Shown: positions 9,772 to 19,152 of the stretch, in pieces
Numbering within the stretch: position 1 is the stretch's first letter
How the letters are laid out: each line of letters opens with the position of its first letter
DNA from: Azolla pinnata
Taxonomy: Eukaryota > Streptophyta > Polypodiopsida > Salviniales > Salviniaceae
Length of the DNA stretch: 28,819 nt
NCBI GenBank assembly: GCA_037176905.1
Contig: JBBBWG010002793.1
Span: 3,779-32,597, forward strand
Direction: 5' to 3'
Made by a program: the position numbers and the translations under genes
The notes under the pieces: model-generated
What the model was told of the DNA's origin: nothing
The model's input: the letters and a program-made list of their open reading frames with translations, nothing else
The model's database searches: none

Positions 9772-12099
9772 ATGAGCTGTGCTTGCATATCAAATACAGA
9801 AAATAGACATCTTTTGAGCAATGTGAAGAAGCTTTGCAACCTCGGCCTCCTCCATGATGCAATCCAGGTCCTGGATGAGCTTGTGGTGGAGAGGAGGGTG
9901 GTTTCGGCCATACCCATCTCCACCTTCTACTGCCTTCTCAAGGCATGCAAAAGCTCCCGAAACCTGAGAGCGGGGAGGCATGTGAATTGGGCTATGGTGA
10001 GGAATGGCCTCGAGAACGACGCGTTCTTGGGATGCCATTTGATCCACATGTTTGGGGCTTGTGGGAGCTTATCGGAAGCCGATCGAACGTTTCGTCGCTT
10101 GCCCACCGGCGATGCTTTCACATGGACAGCAGCGATTTCGGCTCATCTAGCGTGTAACCATCCATCGGTTGCCCTCGTCCTCTACTCGCAGATGCAACGA
10201 GCTGCGATCGCACCCAATGCCTACACTTTCAATGCGGTGCTCCAAGCATGCTCCGATCTCTCCAACAGCCCATCGGCGCGTAGTAATGGTCATATGGTCT
10301 GCTCCCATATCGTCGAGCAAGGCTTGAACTCGGATGCGTTCCTATGCAATACCCTCATCGACATGTATGTCAAGTGTGGCTCTGTCCTTGATGCCAGGGA
10401 CATTTTCGACGCATTGCCGAATCCTAGCGTAGTTGCTTGGAGCTCGATGATAACTGGCTATGCCCAAGTCGGCGATGGTGAGGAAACTCTGCGTCTTTTC
10501 CGGCTTATGCTTGATAAAGGTCCGAACCCCAATGTGGTAACAGTCCTAGGCCTACTGAAGGCATGCCAAAACACGCGTTGTTCAGACTACGGCCGATGTG
10601 TTCATTTCCTTGTTGTTGCAGCTTCTGGGCTTGCTTCCGAGCCGGCCATTGGGAACAGCCTTATTGATATGTACACGAGGTGCGGAAGCTTGGAAGATGC
10701 AAAGAGAGTGTTCTATGGGGTGCCGAACAAGAGCCTGGTCACATGGAGTGCTATATTTTCTTCCTTTGCCTGTTATGGGTGTGGTCATGCTGCTCTTGAC
10801 CTTTTCTTGCAAATGCAATGCGAAGGCATCATGCCCGACTCTCCCACCTTTGCCGGCGTCCTTCAGTCTTGTAGAGGTGCTGAAATGCTACATTGGGCCA
10901 AGCTGATCCATATCACCATCCTTCATACAAAGCAGGCGCTGGAAGATCTGTTGGGAAGCATCATCGTTGATACGTATTTCAGATGTTCTAGCCCGATGGA
11001 CGCCACGACGGTGTTTGGATCATTGCCGAGAGAATCTGTTGCTCCGTGGAATACGCTTCTGGGTGGGTTTTCAGAGACTGGCCAAGTGGAGACAGCCCTC
11101 GATCTTTTCCAACGCATGCAATCAGAAGCGAACATTCGACCCGACACTATCACATACGCAAGTGTTGCGAAAGCATGCGTGAGCGCTGAACGGTTATCGT
11201 ATGGTGATCTAGTATACACCCATGTCACATCGAATGGGTGCGAGGCCGACGAGGTGATCGGAAATGCTCTAGTCTCGATGTATGCAAAGCATGGGAGCCT
11301 GGAGAATGCTCGTGCTCTATTTGATCGGCTAGCCAACAGAGATGTGGTATCGTGGAGTGCGATGATCGCTGGGTATGTGGAACATGGGTATGGTCAACAA
11401 GCACTGCATCTGTTCGGCAACATGCTAGCGGAACCCGATACCGTTGCTTTCCTCTTGACGTTAAAAGCATGCTCGATGTTATCGGCATTAGATCAAGGTA
11501 TCCTGGTGCATGCCCAACTCGTAGAGTGCGGGTACGAATCCGATGTTTCGATCGGGAACAGCCTGATCGACATGTATGCAAAATGCGGTAGCCTCGATGA
11601 CGCTTACAGCATGTTTGAGAAAGCACCGATGAGGACAGTGACCACATGGAATGCGATGATCGGAGGGTGTTCGCGGCATAGCAACTATGAGCTGGTATTG
11701 GAAGTGTTCGAGGACATGCGAAGGGAAGGGGTAAGGCCTAATGATGCGACTTTCGTCAGTCTTATCTCGGTATGCAACCATCTGGGTCTTGTATCCGAAG
11801 GATGCTCACACTTTGCGTCGATATGGGCATTCGACGATGATAGCATGCCCTATCTTGACCATTATGGTTGTGTGATCGAGCTTCTTGGGAAGGCAGGATG
11901 CCTCGAAGAGGCAGTTTGTGTGGCACTGACGTGCCCGTTCGAAACGAACGCGATTATTCTGACATCGCTGTTGAGTCGATGTAAGTCTTATGGCGACTTG
12001 ACTCTTGGAAGGGAATGCTTCGATTCGATGACCAGATTAGGTAACTATTGCTCTCTTGGATATGGAATCGCGTCCAACTTCCGTGGCATCAGCAAGTAA
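9772..12099 (+). CDS. PLS-class pentatricopeptide repeat protein
   Basis: An intronless frame of 775 aa. PLS-class PPR repeats run in six ~100-residue P-L-S triplets from about residue 48 to 700; landmark motifs are LIDMYVKCGS (195-204), LIDMYTRCGS (297-306), LVSMYAKHGS (490-499), LIDMYAKCGS (598-607) and the following W-S/N-x-MI segments. A degenerate E1-like tail is visible at ~712-755, but there is no convincing E2 or DYW deaminase domain. Such proteins bind organellar RNA one base per repeat and act in C-to-U editing or RNA processing; without a DYW domain it would need a partner deaminase. An in-frame TGA at 9757 fixes 9772 as the first Met. The N-terminus is short and not a strong transit peptide, so the organelle is uncertain. 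A donor-like TTAG|GTAACT at 12040/12041 near the 3' end might allow an alternative C-terminus. Confidence 0.9.
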   Translation: MSCACISNTENRHLLSNVKKLCNLGLLHDAIQVLDELVVERRVVSAIPISTFYCLLKACKSSRNLRAGRHVNWAMVRNGLENDAFLGCHLIHMFGACGSLSEADRTFRRLPTGDAFTWTAAISAHLACNHPSVALVLYSQMQRAAIAPNAYTFNAVLQACSDLSNSPSARSNGHMVCSHIVEQGLNSDAFLCNTLIDMYVKCGSVLDARDIFDALPNPSVVAWSSMITGYAQVGDGEETLRLFRLMLDKGPNPNVVTVLGLLKACQNTRCSDYGRCVHFLVVAASGLASEPAIGNSLIDMYTRCGSLEDAKRVFYGVPNKSLVTWSAIFSSFACYGCGHAALDLFLQMQCEGIMPDSPTFAGVLQSCRGAEMLHWAKLIHITILHTKQALEDLLGSIIVDTYFRCSSPMDATTVFGSLPRESVAPWNTLLGGFSETGQVETALDLFQRMQSEANIRPDTITYASVAKACVSAERLSYGDLVYTHVTSNGCEADEVIGNALVSMYAKHGSLENARALFDRLANRDVVSWSAMIAGYVEHGYGQQALHLFGNMLAEPDTVAFLLTLKACSMLSALDQGILVHAQLVECGYESDVSIGNSLIDMYAKCGSLDDAYSMFEKAPMRTVTTWNAMIGGCSRHSNYELVLEVFEDMRREGVRPNDATFVSLISVCNHLGLVSEGCSHFASIWAFDDDSMPYLDHYGCVIELLGKAGCLEEAVCVALTCPFETNAIILTSLLSRCKSYGDLTLGRECFDSMTRLGNYCSLGYGIASNFRGISK

Positions 12100-12649
12100 C
12101 ACGTTGTGAGCTCGGGATGCAGTGGGTTTGTTTGAATCTGGGAGCTATGGCTAGAACGATTGATCGAGACTCGTCTAGATGTGACTTTTCTAATGCCGAA
12201 CATGCGATGATTGGGCATATGGTCAGAGTACTCTTATCATCTTTACTTCTACCATAGCCCGCTTTGTATATGAGCTTATCGGTGTTTGCAAGTTGGGACT
12301 AAGAATGCAATGCTTAATGTTTATCCTGTGAATTGGTGTTCAAATGTAAGAAATGAGTAGAATGAATCCATCTAGGACCGAATCTGAGCAGTGGCACATG
12401 TTGGTTGGTAACAACCTGATGTGGGTCGATTCCTGAATTCACTTGTTGATGATGTAGAGAGTTTTTCGTGCTATCGGAAGCCCTTGTCCTGATTTGTTGG
12501 CGGCAAGCTGGCGCTAAGCTAACGATTTGCAATCAACGATAGCCCGATTGAGTACAGTAGAACAGTCATGTATTTAAACTGCAATTTTGATCACATCTTA
12601 CATAGTGTCGAATTTATTACCTAGCTAGTTATGCTGATTGCTTGATGAG
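12100..12649. other. 3' flank of the PPR gene, nothing recognised
   Basis: This AT-rich sequence has no canonical AATAAA near the stop codon and no open frame of interest. It should hold the PPR 3' UTR; the boundary cannot be seen. Confidence 0.5.
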
Positions 12650-13465
12650 CAAGAATGGATATTTGTGCTGGGAGCTTAAAGACATGATCAGAACCTAATC
12701 ATGTTGATTAATTTTTGTAATTAAGAGAGTTTGAAATTGGAGGCGTAAACCAGCTAGATTCGATCATACATTGGATTTGTGCAAAATCAATTAAAGTGGT
12801 CGATTAAGTTGACCACTTGATGATGAAGGAGAATGGATTGACAAGCACCGACAAGAACATGATTAGAGGCTAATTAATCAAAGTTGTGCAATCAAGCAAG
12901 GTTTTGAATCGGAGATAAAAACCGTGTCGTGGAGCTAGATTTAGTGATTGGATTAGTGCAAAATCAATTGAAGCAGCCAATTCATTGAGTTGATCAGCCG
13001 ATGAAGAAGGCGAATGGATTCAACGACCTAACAACAACAAAAAAACAGGATGAGAGGCTAATTAATCATGTAGATTAAGCGAGTTTTGAACTTCAAAAGC
13101 TAATGCTTACTTAATAAATCAATTAAAGTAGCGAATTCACTAAGCTGATCAGCAGATGAAGAAGGCGAATAGATTCGACGACCCAACAAAAATAAACGGG
13201 ATTAGAGGCTCATTAATCAGGTAGATCTAAAAAGCAACGTAATTGAGCGAGTTTTGAACCGCATCAGCTAATCTTTTAATTAACAAATCAATCAAAGAGC
13301 GCAGAATCAATCGAAGCAGCCGATTCATTAAGGTGATCGCCCGATGAAGAAGGCGAACGGGATTCGGCGACGTAACAAAGCAAGAAAAAACAGGATTAGA
13401 GGCTAATTAATCAGGCAGATTAAGCAAAGTGATTAAGCGAGTTTTGAACTGCAAAAAAGCTCAAT
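12650..13465. repeat. Tandem array, ~150-193-bp unit, four copies
   Basis: GATGAAGRAGGCGAA-type blocks occur at about 12821, 13003, 13156 and 13342, and AGAGGCTAATTAATCA-type blocks at about 12864, 13051, 13205 and 13396. Other shared pieces are GCGAGTTTTGAAC, AAATCAATTAAAG and CCGATTCATTAAG. The array fills the space between the PPR gene and the SPT16 leader. Confidence 0.88.
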
Positions 13466-13555
13466 CCTCGAACTTAAATCAATAGAAAAGGGATCTTTCC
13501 TTTCTCTAAATCGTAACATAAAATAAATAAAATGAGTATTTGGGAGGGAAGCTCC

Positions 13556-13606
13556 TTCTTCTTCTTCTTCTTCTTCTTCCTTCTTCCTTCTTCTTCTTCT
13601 TCTTCC
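13556..13606. repeat. (CTT)n microsatellite
   Basis: An interrupted CTT/TTCC run abuts the SPT16 leader segment. The equivalent position in front of the PPR gene has no such run, which suggests expansion after the two leaders separated. Confidence 0.9.
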
Positions 13607-13767
13607 TGGCGATGGCGGGAGACTGATGCAGAGACCGAGAGAGCAAGCGCACGCAGTAACACAGGAGACCGCAGGAGCAACGAGGGACCCGTTCGTTCTC
13701 CTCTCCCTTCCACCTACCGTCTTCTCCCCAAATCAGCAGTACTTTCCCACCACAATCCTTGCAGCAG
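13607..13767 (+). promoter_or_regulatory. 5' leader exon of SPT16
   Basis: The segment begins with the block shared with the PPR leader, including the same four-codon upstream ORF (13612-13626), and ends at GCAG|GTACAC (13767/13768). Both the CT-rich composition and the position fit a transcribed leader. The transcription start itself was not identified. Confidence 0.6.
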
Positions 13768-15223
13768 GTACACCCCCCCCTCCCCTCCTTAACACTTTTG
13801 TTTCTGTCTTTCTTCTCGCTCTTCTTTCTCTATCCGTCTTCTCCCCTCCATTTTGCCTGCCTTCCCCCTTTGATTTGCCGGAAATTTTCTCGGCTTCAAC
13901 TTCTTCCTTTCCGTCTCCCCTCCCCTCCCCTTCTTTTCTTCTTCTCTCCGCGAAGTTCTAGTTTCTTGTCTCACGAGATCTGGGGGAATTCGCGCACTCA
14001 CCCGGGGCTTCTTACAGTAGCGTCAAAAGGAAATGCAAATATAGGTGCCCCCGACTTGTTTTGTCCCCCGAAAACTAGTGGTTTGTACCATATCGTACAG
14101 CGTCCGACCATATTTAGGGTTTGGAGCCTATGAAGAGATGACTGGACAGGGATTCAGGGTTGTGCACATGGTTTCCGGTGGGGTTTAGGGTTCCAGGAAG
14201 TAAGAAGAAGTCGCTAACTCAGCGTTTCAGATGTAAATTTCGTTGCTTTATCTCTCTTTTGGCTTAGAGTCTCTGAGGTAAAATTTGTACTCGTCCAATG
14301 CTCTGAAGTACAGATGTTTGTCTCTGCATTTCCCCGAGTGAAAGAAGAGGAAGTTTGCCAATTTGTGTTTCTCGTACCTTTTCACACCGTTAGATGGTGC
14401 AACATCCATGTTTTCTTTGGTTCAGCTCTGAAAGGTTAAGAGGTACTTACTTGAAAAGAATACATAAGGAGAAAAGGAAAAGGAGGGTGGGGGAAGAATT
14501 ATTCTAAGTTTTTTAATTTAGGGTTTCTCTCTCCTGAACTCCACGATAATGTTAGGGTGAGAGTTGTATTGGAGAACCTGAAGCTATGGCAGTTTCTTAA
14601 TGTTTTTGGAAAGGATTAGCCACCATGCCTTGCTGTTCTTGTGTTTTAGAATTTGTTGTCTTTCACAGTAAAATATTGTTTCCTCTTCTTCTTTTCGCCT
14701 TCTTCTTGAGCTGTATGTCTGCAAAATCAATCTGTTGTCAACATTTATGCTCTTCACTCTTTTTCGCATTTTGGTAGAAGAATATCCAAGTGAGTATCTG
14801 TGCTGCGTGTCAAGAGGTTTTGCCAATATCTGTGACAGGTTTACTTGTGCCTTTGATGATCAGGGGTTCTCTTTGGAATAGTATTGTTTCAAGATCTCGT
14901 TTTTCTGCAACATTTCTTTTGCTTCTACCTTGACTTTGTTCTTAAATTTCTTTCCGATGTTATTGGAGTTCTATATGACATTCATGTTGAGGTGTGATCA
15001 ATGTTTCAATATTGTTTAATTGAGTTGACAATCCATACTGAGCTGTGGTCTATGCAAGAAGGAACTCATTCTTATATGTTTCACTCTTGAAAGAAGATAT
15101 ATCCAGTTCTTGTTTTTTCTTGTTTCTCCTTTCTAGCATGTTTCTTTTCAGGTTTCTCCGTGAATCTATATTGTATTCATTTTGTTTTATTTATTTTCTA
15201 TTTCTGATGGTGTGTTCGAGCAG
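13768..15223 (+). other. Probable 5' leader intron of SPT16
   Basis: The donor is GTACAC at 13768 and the best acceptor is CGAGCAG at 15223, 24 bases before the ATG, behind a long T-rich tract. This gives a 1456-bp intron with no coding potential. Alternative acceptors at 15136 (TTTCTAG) and 15151 (TTTTCAG) are also credible. Long leader introns in plant housekeeping genes often enhance expression; whether this one does is inference. Confidence 0.6.
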
Positions 15224-15247
15224 CAGCACTTCATATAGTAATTAGCC

Positions 15248-18200
15248 ATGGCCGAAGTGAGGAATGGAGATGTGAAGCAACCAGCTTCCAAAAAGTACGA
15301 AATCAATCTCACCACGTTCGGGAAGAGGATCAAAGCGCTCTATGCAAGCTGGAAGGATAATAAACAAGAGCTTTGGTCGGGATCAGAGAGCTTAGCAATA
15401 GTCACACCTCCTCCATCCGAGGATCTCCGATACTTGAAATCATCTGCACTTCATACATGGCTCCTTGGGTATGAGTTTCCAGAGACAGTAATTGTGTTCC
15501 TTCCAAAGCAAATCCATATATTGTGTAGCAACAAAAAAGCCATGCTCCTTGAAGAGCTTCAGAAATCCTCAAAGGAGTTGTTTGGTGTAGAAGTAGTAAT
15601 TCATGCCAAGGCTCGTGATGATGATGGAAGCAATGCTATGCAAACGATCCTCGGTGTGATTTCATCGGGAAAGAAACCTAGTACCTGTGTGGTTGGATGG
15701 CTCCCTAAAGAGGCGCCGGAGGGCCCATTAATGGAGAAATGGAATGAGGCGTTGAACCAATCTGGCTTCTCTTTGGTCGATATCTCATCGGGTTTATCTG
15801 AGATTTTTGCTGTCAAAGATGATGCAGAAATTCAAAACATCAGGAAAGCATCATTTCTTTGTGCCTCAGTGCTTCAGAACTATGTTGTCCACAAGCTTGA
15901 GGTTGTGATCGATGAAGAGAAGAAAATCACACATGCTGAACTCATGGACGACACTGAGAAGGCGGTTATTGATCCAAGTAAAGCGAAAGTGAAGTTGAAA
16001 TCTGAAAATGTGGACATTTGTTACCCTCCTGTGTTTCAAAGTGGTGGAGTTTTTGATCTTAGACCAAGTGCAATCAGTAATGAAGACCCACTATACTATG
16101 ATGCATTAGGAGTGATTATTTGTGCCATTGGTGCGCGGTATAATAGTTACTGTGCGAATGTGGCGAGGTCGTACTTGATTGATGCAGATCCATCGCAAGA
16201 AAAGGCTTATAAAGTGCTTTTAAAGGCTCATGAGGCTGCAATGAATGCTTTAAAACCTGGAAATCCTGCTTCTGCAGCATATAAGGCAGCAATAGAAGTA
16301 GTAGAAAGAGATGGAAGAGAATTTCTTCCTCACCTCACTAAAACTGCTGGTACAGGTATTGGCATAGAGTTTAGAGAATCAGGTTTGAGCTTAAATGCTA
16401 AGAATGAAAGGGTTTTGAAGCCTGGTATGATTTTCAATGTCAGTTTGGGTCTTCAGAATCTACAGACACAAAGTTCACAAGACCCAAAGACAAAGAATTT
16501 CTCTTTACTATTGGCTGACACTATAGTTATAAGGGAGAAGGGTCCGGAGAACGCCACTTCAAACTGTTCGAAATCGTTCGATGACATAGCATATTCTTTC
16601 AAAGATGAGGAAGAAGAAGTGCAGGAAGAGAAGGTCAGGAAGCCTTTACCAGGTAGCAATGGTGCAACACTAAGGTCTGATAATCAGGAGATGACCAAAG
16701 AAGAGGTTCGAAGGCAGCATCAAGCTGAGCTTGCCCGGCAAAAGAATGAAGAAACTGCACGAAGATTAGCATCGGGAGGGTTAGGTGCTGGAGATGGCCA
16801 GGGCATGGTAAGAACTACCGGAGATCTGGTGGCTTACCGGAATGTTGATGATATTCCTTACTCCAAGGAATTGATGATTCATGTGGATACAAAGAATGAA
16901 TCAATCCTGCTCCCTGTATATGGCTTGATGGTTCCTTTCCATATTGCCACAGTAAAGAGTGTTACAAGCCAGCAAGATGGTGGCCACTCGTATATTCGGA
17001 TCATTTTCAACGTTCCTGGAACTGGATACTCACCAACTGATCTAGCTTCACAGAAATATCCCGGAGCGATTTATCTCAAAGAAGTTTCCTTTAGGTCAAG
17101 TGATACTAAGCATACGAACCAAGTAGTGCAGATGATTAAGACATTGCGACGTCAAGTTGCCTTAAGAGAATCAGAGAAGGCCGAGAGAGCGACTCTTGTT
17201 ACTCAAGAAAAGCTACAACTAATGAAAGGAAAGCCAATTAGACTCTCTGATCTATGGATAAGACCAGTATTTGGTGGTAAAGGGCGGAAACTAAGTGGGA
17301 CATTAGAAGCACATGTAAATGGGTTTCGGTACTCCACCATGAAACCTGATGAAAAGGTTGATATCATGTTTAGAAATATCAAACATGCATTTTTCCAGCC
17401 AGCAGAAAAGGAGATGATTACGTTGCTGCATTTTCATCTTCACAATTTCATCATGGTAGGGACAAAGAAGACAAAAGATGTGCAATTCTTTGTGGAAGTG
17501 ATGGATGTGGTTCAGACGCTGGGTGGTGGAAGAAGAAGCACATATGATCCCGATGAGATTGAAGAAGAGCAACAAGAGAGGGATAGGAAGAACAAGATAA
17601 ATACCGAGTTCAACAATTTTGTAAAGAGGGTTTCTGAGCTATGGGAACAACCCCAGTTTAAAGACTTGGATTTGGAGTTCGATGTTCCTTTCCGAGAGTT
17701 GGGTTTTCATGGAGTACCACACAAGGCATCAGCATTTATTGTTCCGACTGTCAACTGTTTAGTAGAGCTCATTGAACAGCCTTTTCTAGTTGTTACATTG
17801 AATGACATAGAAATAGTAAACCTAGAAAGGGTAGGATTGGGACAGAAGGCGTTTGATATGACCATCGTGTTCAAGGATTTCAAAAGAGACGTTCTTCGGA
17901 TAGATGCAATCCCTTCTACATCTTTGGATGGTATTAAGGAATGGATGAATTCGATGAATATCAAGTACTATGAGAGTAGGATGAATTTGAACTGGCGCCC
18001 TATTCTGAAAACAATCCTGGATGATCCAGAGAAGTTCATCGAAGATGGTGGATGGGAATTTCTTAACATGGAGGTTAGTGATTCAGATTCAGAAAATTCA
18101 GAGGAATCAGATGAAGGCTATCAACCCTCAGATGTAGAGGTGGTCTCTGAGTCAGAAGATGAGGATTCTGACGATGAATCGGTGGTTGAGTCGGAGGAAG

Positions 18201-18409
18201 ATGAAGAAGAAGAAGAGGAAGATTCAGAAGAAGAGGAAGGGAAGACATGGGATGAACTAGAGGCCGAAGCAAGAAAAGAGGACAAAGAGAAAGGAGATGA
18301 ATCTGATAGTGAGGAGGATAGGAGGAGAATGAAGGCCAAGGCTGCAGGTAAATCCCGAGCATCAAATGTCTCAAGACAAATGCCATTGAAGAAACCAAAA
18401 GTGAGATGA
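15248..18409 (+). CDS. SPT16: FACT complex large subunit SPT16, histone chaperone
   Basis: A single uninterrupted frame of 1053 aa, close to the ~1070 aa usual in plants. Residues ~15-180 are the FACT N-lobe, ~195-430 a catalytically dead M24 aminopeptidase-like domain (VFQSGGVFDLRPS; GTGIGIEFRESG), and ~480-505 a charged helix. Residues ~520-690 hold the middle PH-like region, ~811-940 the Rtt106-like PH domain (FRELGFHGVP, GGWEFLNME), and ~943-1030 an acidic Asp/Glu/Ser tail that binds H2A-H2B; a basic end follows. With SSRP1 it forms FACT, which loosens and reassembles nucleosomes during transcription and replication in the nucleus. The ATG sits in an ideal GCCATGG context. Codon use is AT-leaning compared with the GC-rich kinase at 5,511-6,757. 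Confidence 0.97.
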   Translation: MAEVRNGDVKQPASKKYEINLTTFGKRIKALYASWKDNKQELWSGSESLAIVTPPPSEDLRYLKSSALHTWLLGYEFPETVIVFLPKQIHILCSNKKAMLLEELQKSSKELFGVEVVIHAKARDDDGSNAMQTILGVISSGKKPSTCVVGWLPKEAPEGPLMEKWNEALNQSGFSLVDISSGLSEIFAVKDDAEIQNIRKASFLCASVLQNYVVHKLEVVIDEEKKITHAELMDDTEKAVIDPSKAKVKLKSENVDICYPPVFQSGGVFDLRPSAISNEDPLYYDALGVIICAIGARYNSYCANVARSYLIDADPSQEKAYKVLLKAHEAAMNALKPGNPASAAYKAAIEVVERDGREFLPHLTKTAGTGIGIEFRESGLSLNAKNERVLKPGMIFNVSLGLQNLQTQSSQDPKTKNFSLLLADTIVIREKGPENATSNCSKSFDDIAYSFKDEEEEVQEEKVRKPLPGSNGATLRSDNQEMTKEEVRRQHQAELARQKNEETARRLASGGLGAGDGQGMVRTTGDLVAYRNVDDIPYSKELMIHVDTKNESILLPVYGLMVPFHIATVKSVTSQQDGGHSYIRIIFNVPGTGYSPTDLASQKYPGAIYLKEVSFRSSDTKHTNQVVQMIKTLRRQVALRESEKAERATLVTQEKLQLMKGKPIRLSDLWIRPVFGGKGRKLSGTLEAHVNGFRYSTMKPDEKVDIMFRNIKHAFFQPAEKEMITLLHFHLHNFIMVGTKKTKDVQFFVEVMDVVQTLGGGRRSTYDPDEIEEEQQERDRKNKINTEFNNFVKRVSELWEQPQFKDLDLEFDVPFRELGFHGVPHKASAFIVPTVNCLVELIEQPFLVVTLNDIEIVNLERVGLGQKAFDMTIVFKDFKRDVLRIDAIPSTSLDGIKEWMNSMNIKYYESRMNLNWRPILKTILDDPEKFIEDGGWEFLNMEVSDSDSENSEESDEGYQPSDVEVVSESEDEDSDDESVVESEEDEEEEEEDSEEEEGKTWDELEAEARKEDKEKGDESDSEEDRRRMKAKAAGKSRASNVSRQMPLKKPKVR

Positions 18410-19131
18410 ATGAGATGTAAAAAAAGAAAAACTCTTGCTGATTAGTCTGATGGGGAAGGGTTCTCACTTTCTCTTTCGTTGATTAGGTCCATGGAAAGGT
18501 CTTTGTATCTTGAAGCTCTCTGACCATATTGCAGATTTTTCCTATTTTGCTTAGTTTGCTCTTGATTGCTGAAATGAAATCTGTGGTTTCTCTATTCGCG
18601 TGCGCTGTCTATTGTGATGTTTCCACAGGCGTATACGGTCTACATATGTGTTTCTATCTACATATGTAGCGTGGTATATGAGCGTTTCGTATTTTGTATG
18701 AAATATTGTGCATACATACTGCGATTTTGGCATCATCGCAGCATTGATTTTGGTCTATCTTGCTCCGGTGCAGCATTGTTTATGCACATGTTTTGATGAA
18801 TCTCTGAACTAATTCTTTGAATAAGCTGTAGAGATTCCGCCGAACCATTTATGCAATTGTATCTTCAGCAAGTTGAAATCGGCACAGCTTCTAGCAGGTA
18901 ATCTGCACCATATACATATATATATATATGTGTGTATCTTCAGTTCTTGTTTGTAAGTTCAAATGTTATCAATCCACAAGTGGCCTGTTGATTCATCCAA
19001 AACCAAAGTCATAAAATCCTGATCGTGGGCAGTGAAATGGCAGAAGATGGATATGTTCCAAAGCTTTTGTTTTCTGTCATCAGTTTCAGAGTTGGAACAG
19101 AAGCAGGCCTTCATCTCCCCTCTTAGACGGC
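18410..19131. other. SPT16 3' flank and APO upstream region
   Basis: AT-rich, with a repeated CTACATATGTRT element at about 18641 and 18658 and a short (TA)n run at about 18911-18930. No canonical AATAAA lies close to the SPT16 stop; AATGAAAT at about 18571 is a possible near-upstream element. No gene recognised. Confidence 0.5.
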
Positions 19132-19152
19132 ATGAATGGCGTCTCTGTCTAA
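19132..19152 (+). promoter_or_regulatory. Overlapping upstream ORF at the APO start
   Basis: An ATG at 19132 opens a six-codon frame (MNGVSV, stop TAA at 19150) that overlaps the APO ATG at 19136 in another frame. It has G at -3, whereas the APO ATG has T at -3 and G at +4, so initiation at APO probably relies on leaky scanning or on a transcript that starts between the two. Confidence 0.6.
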
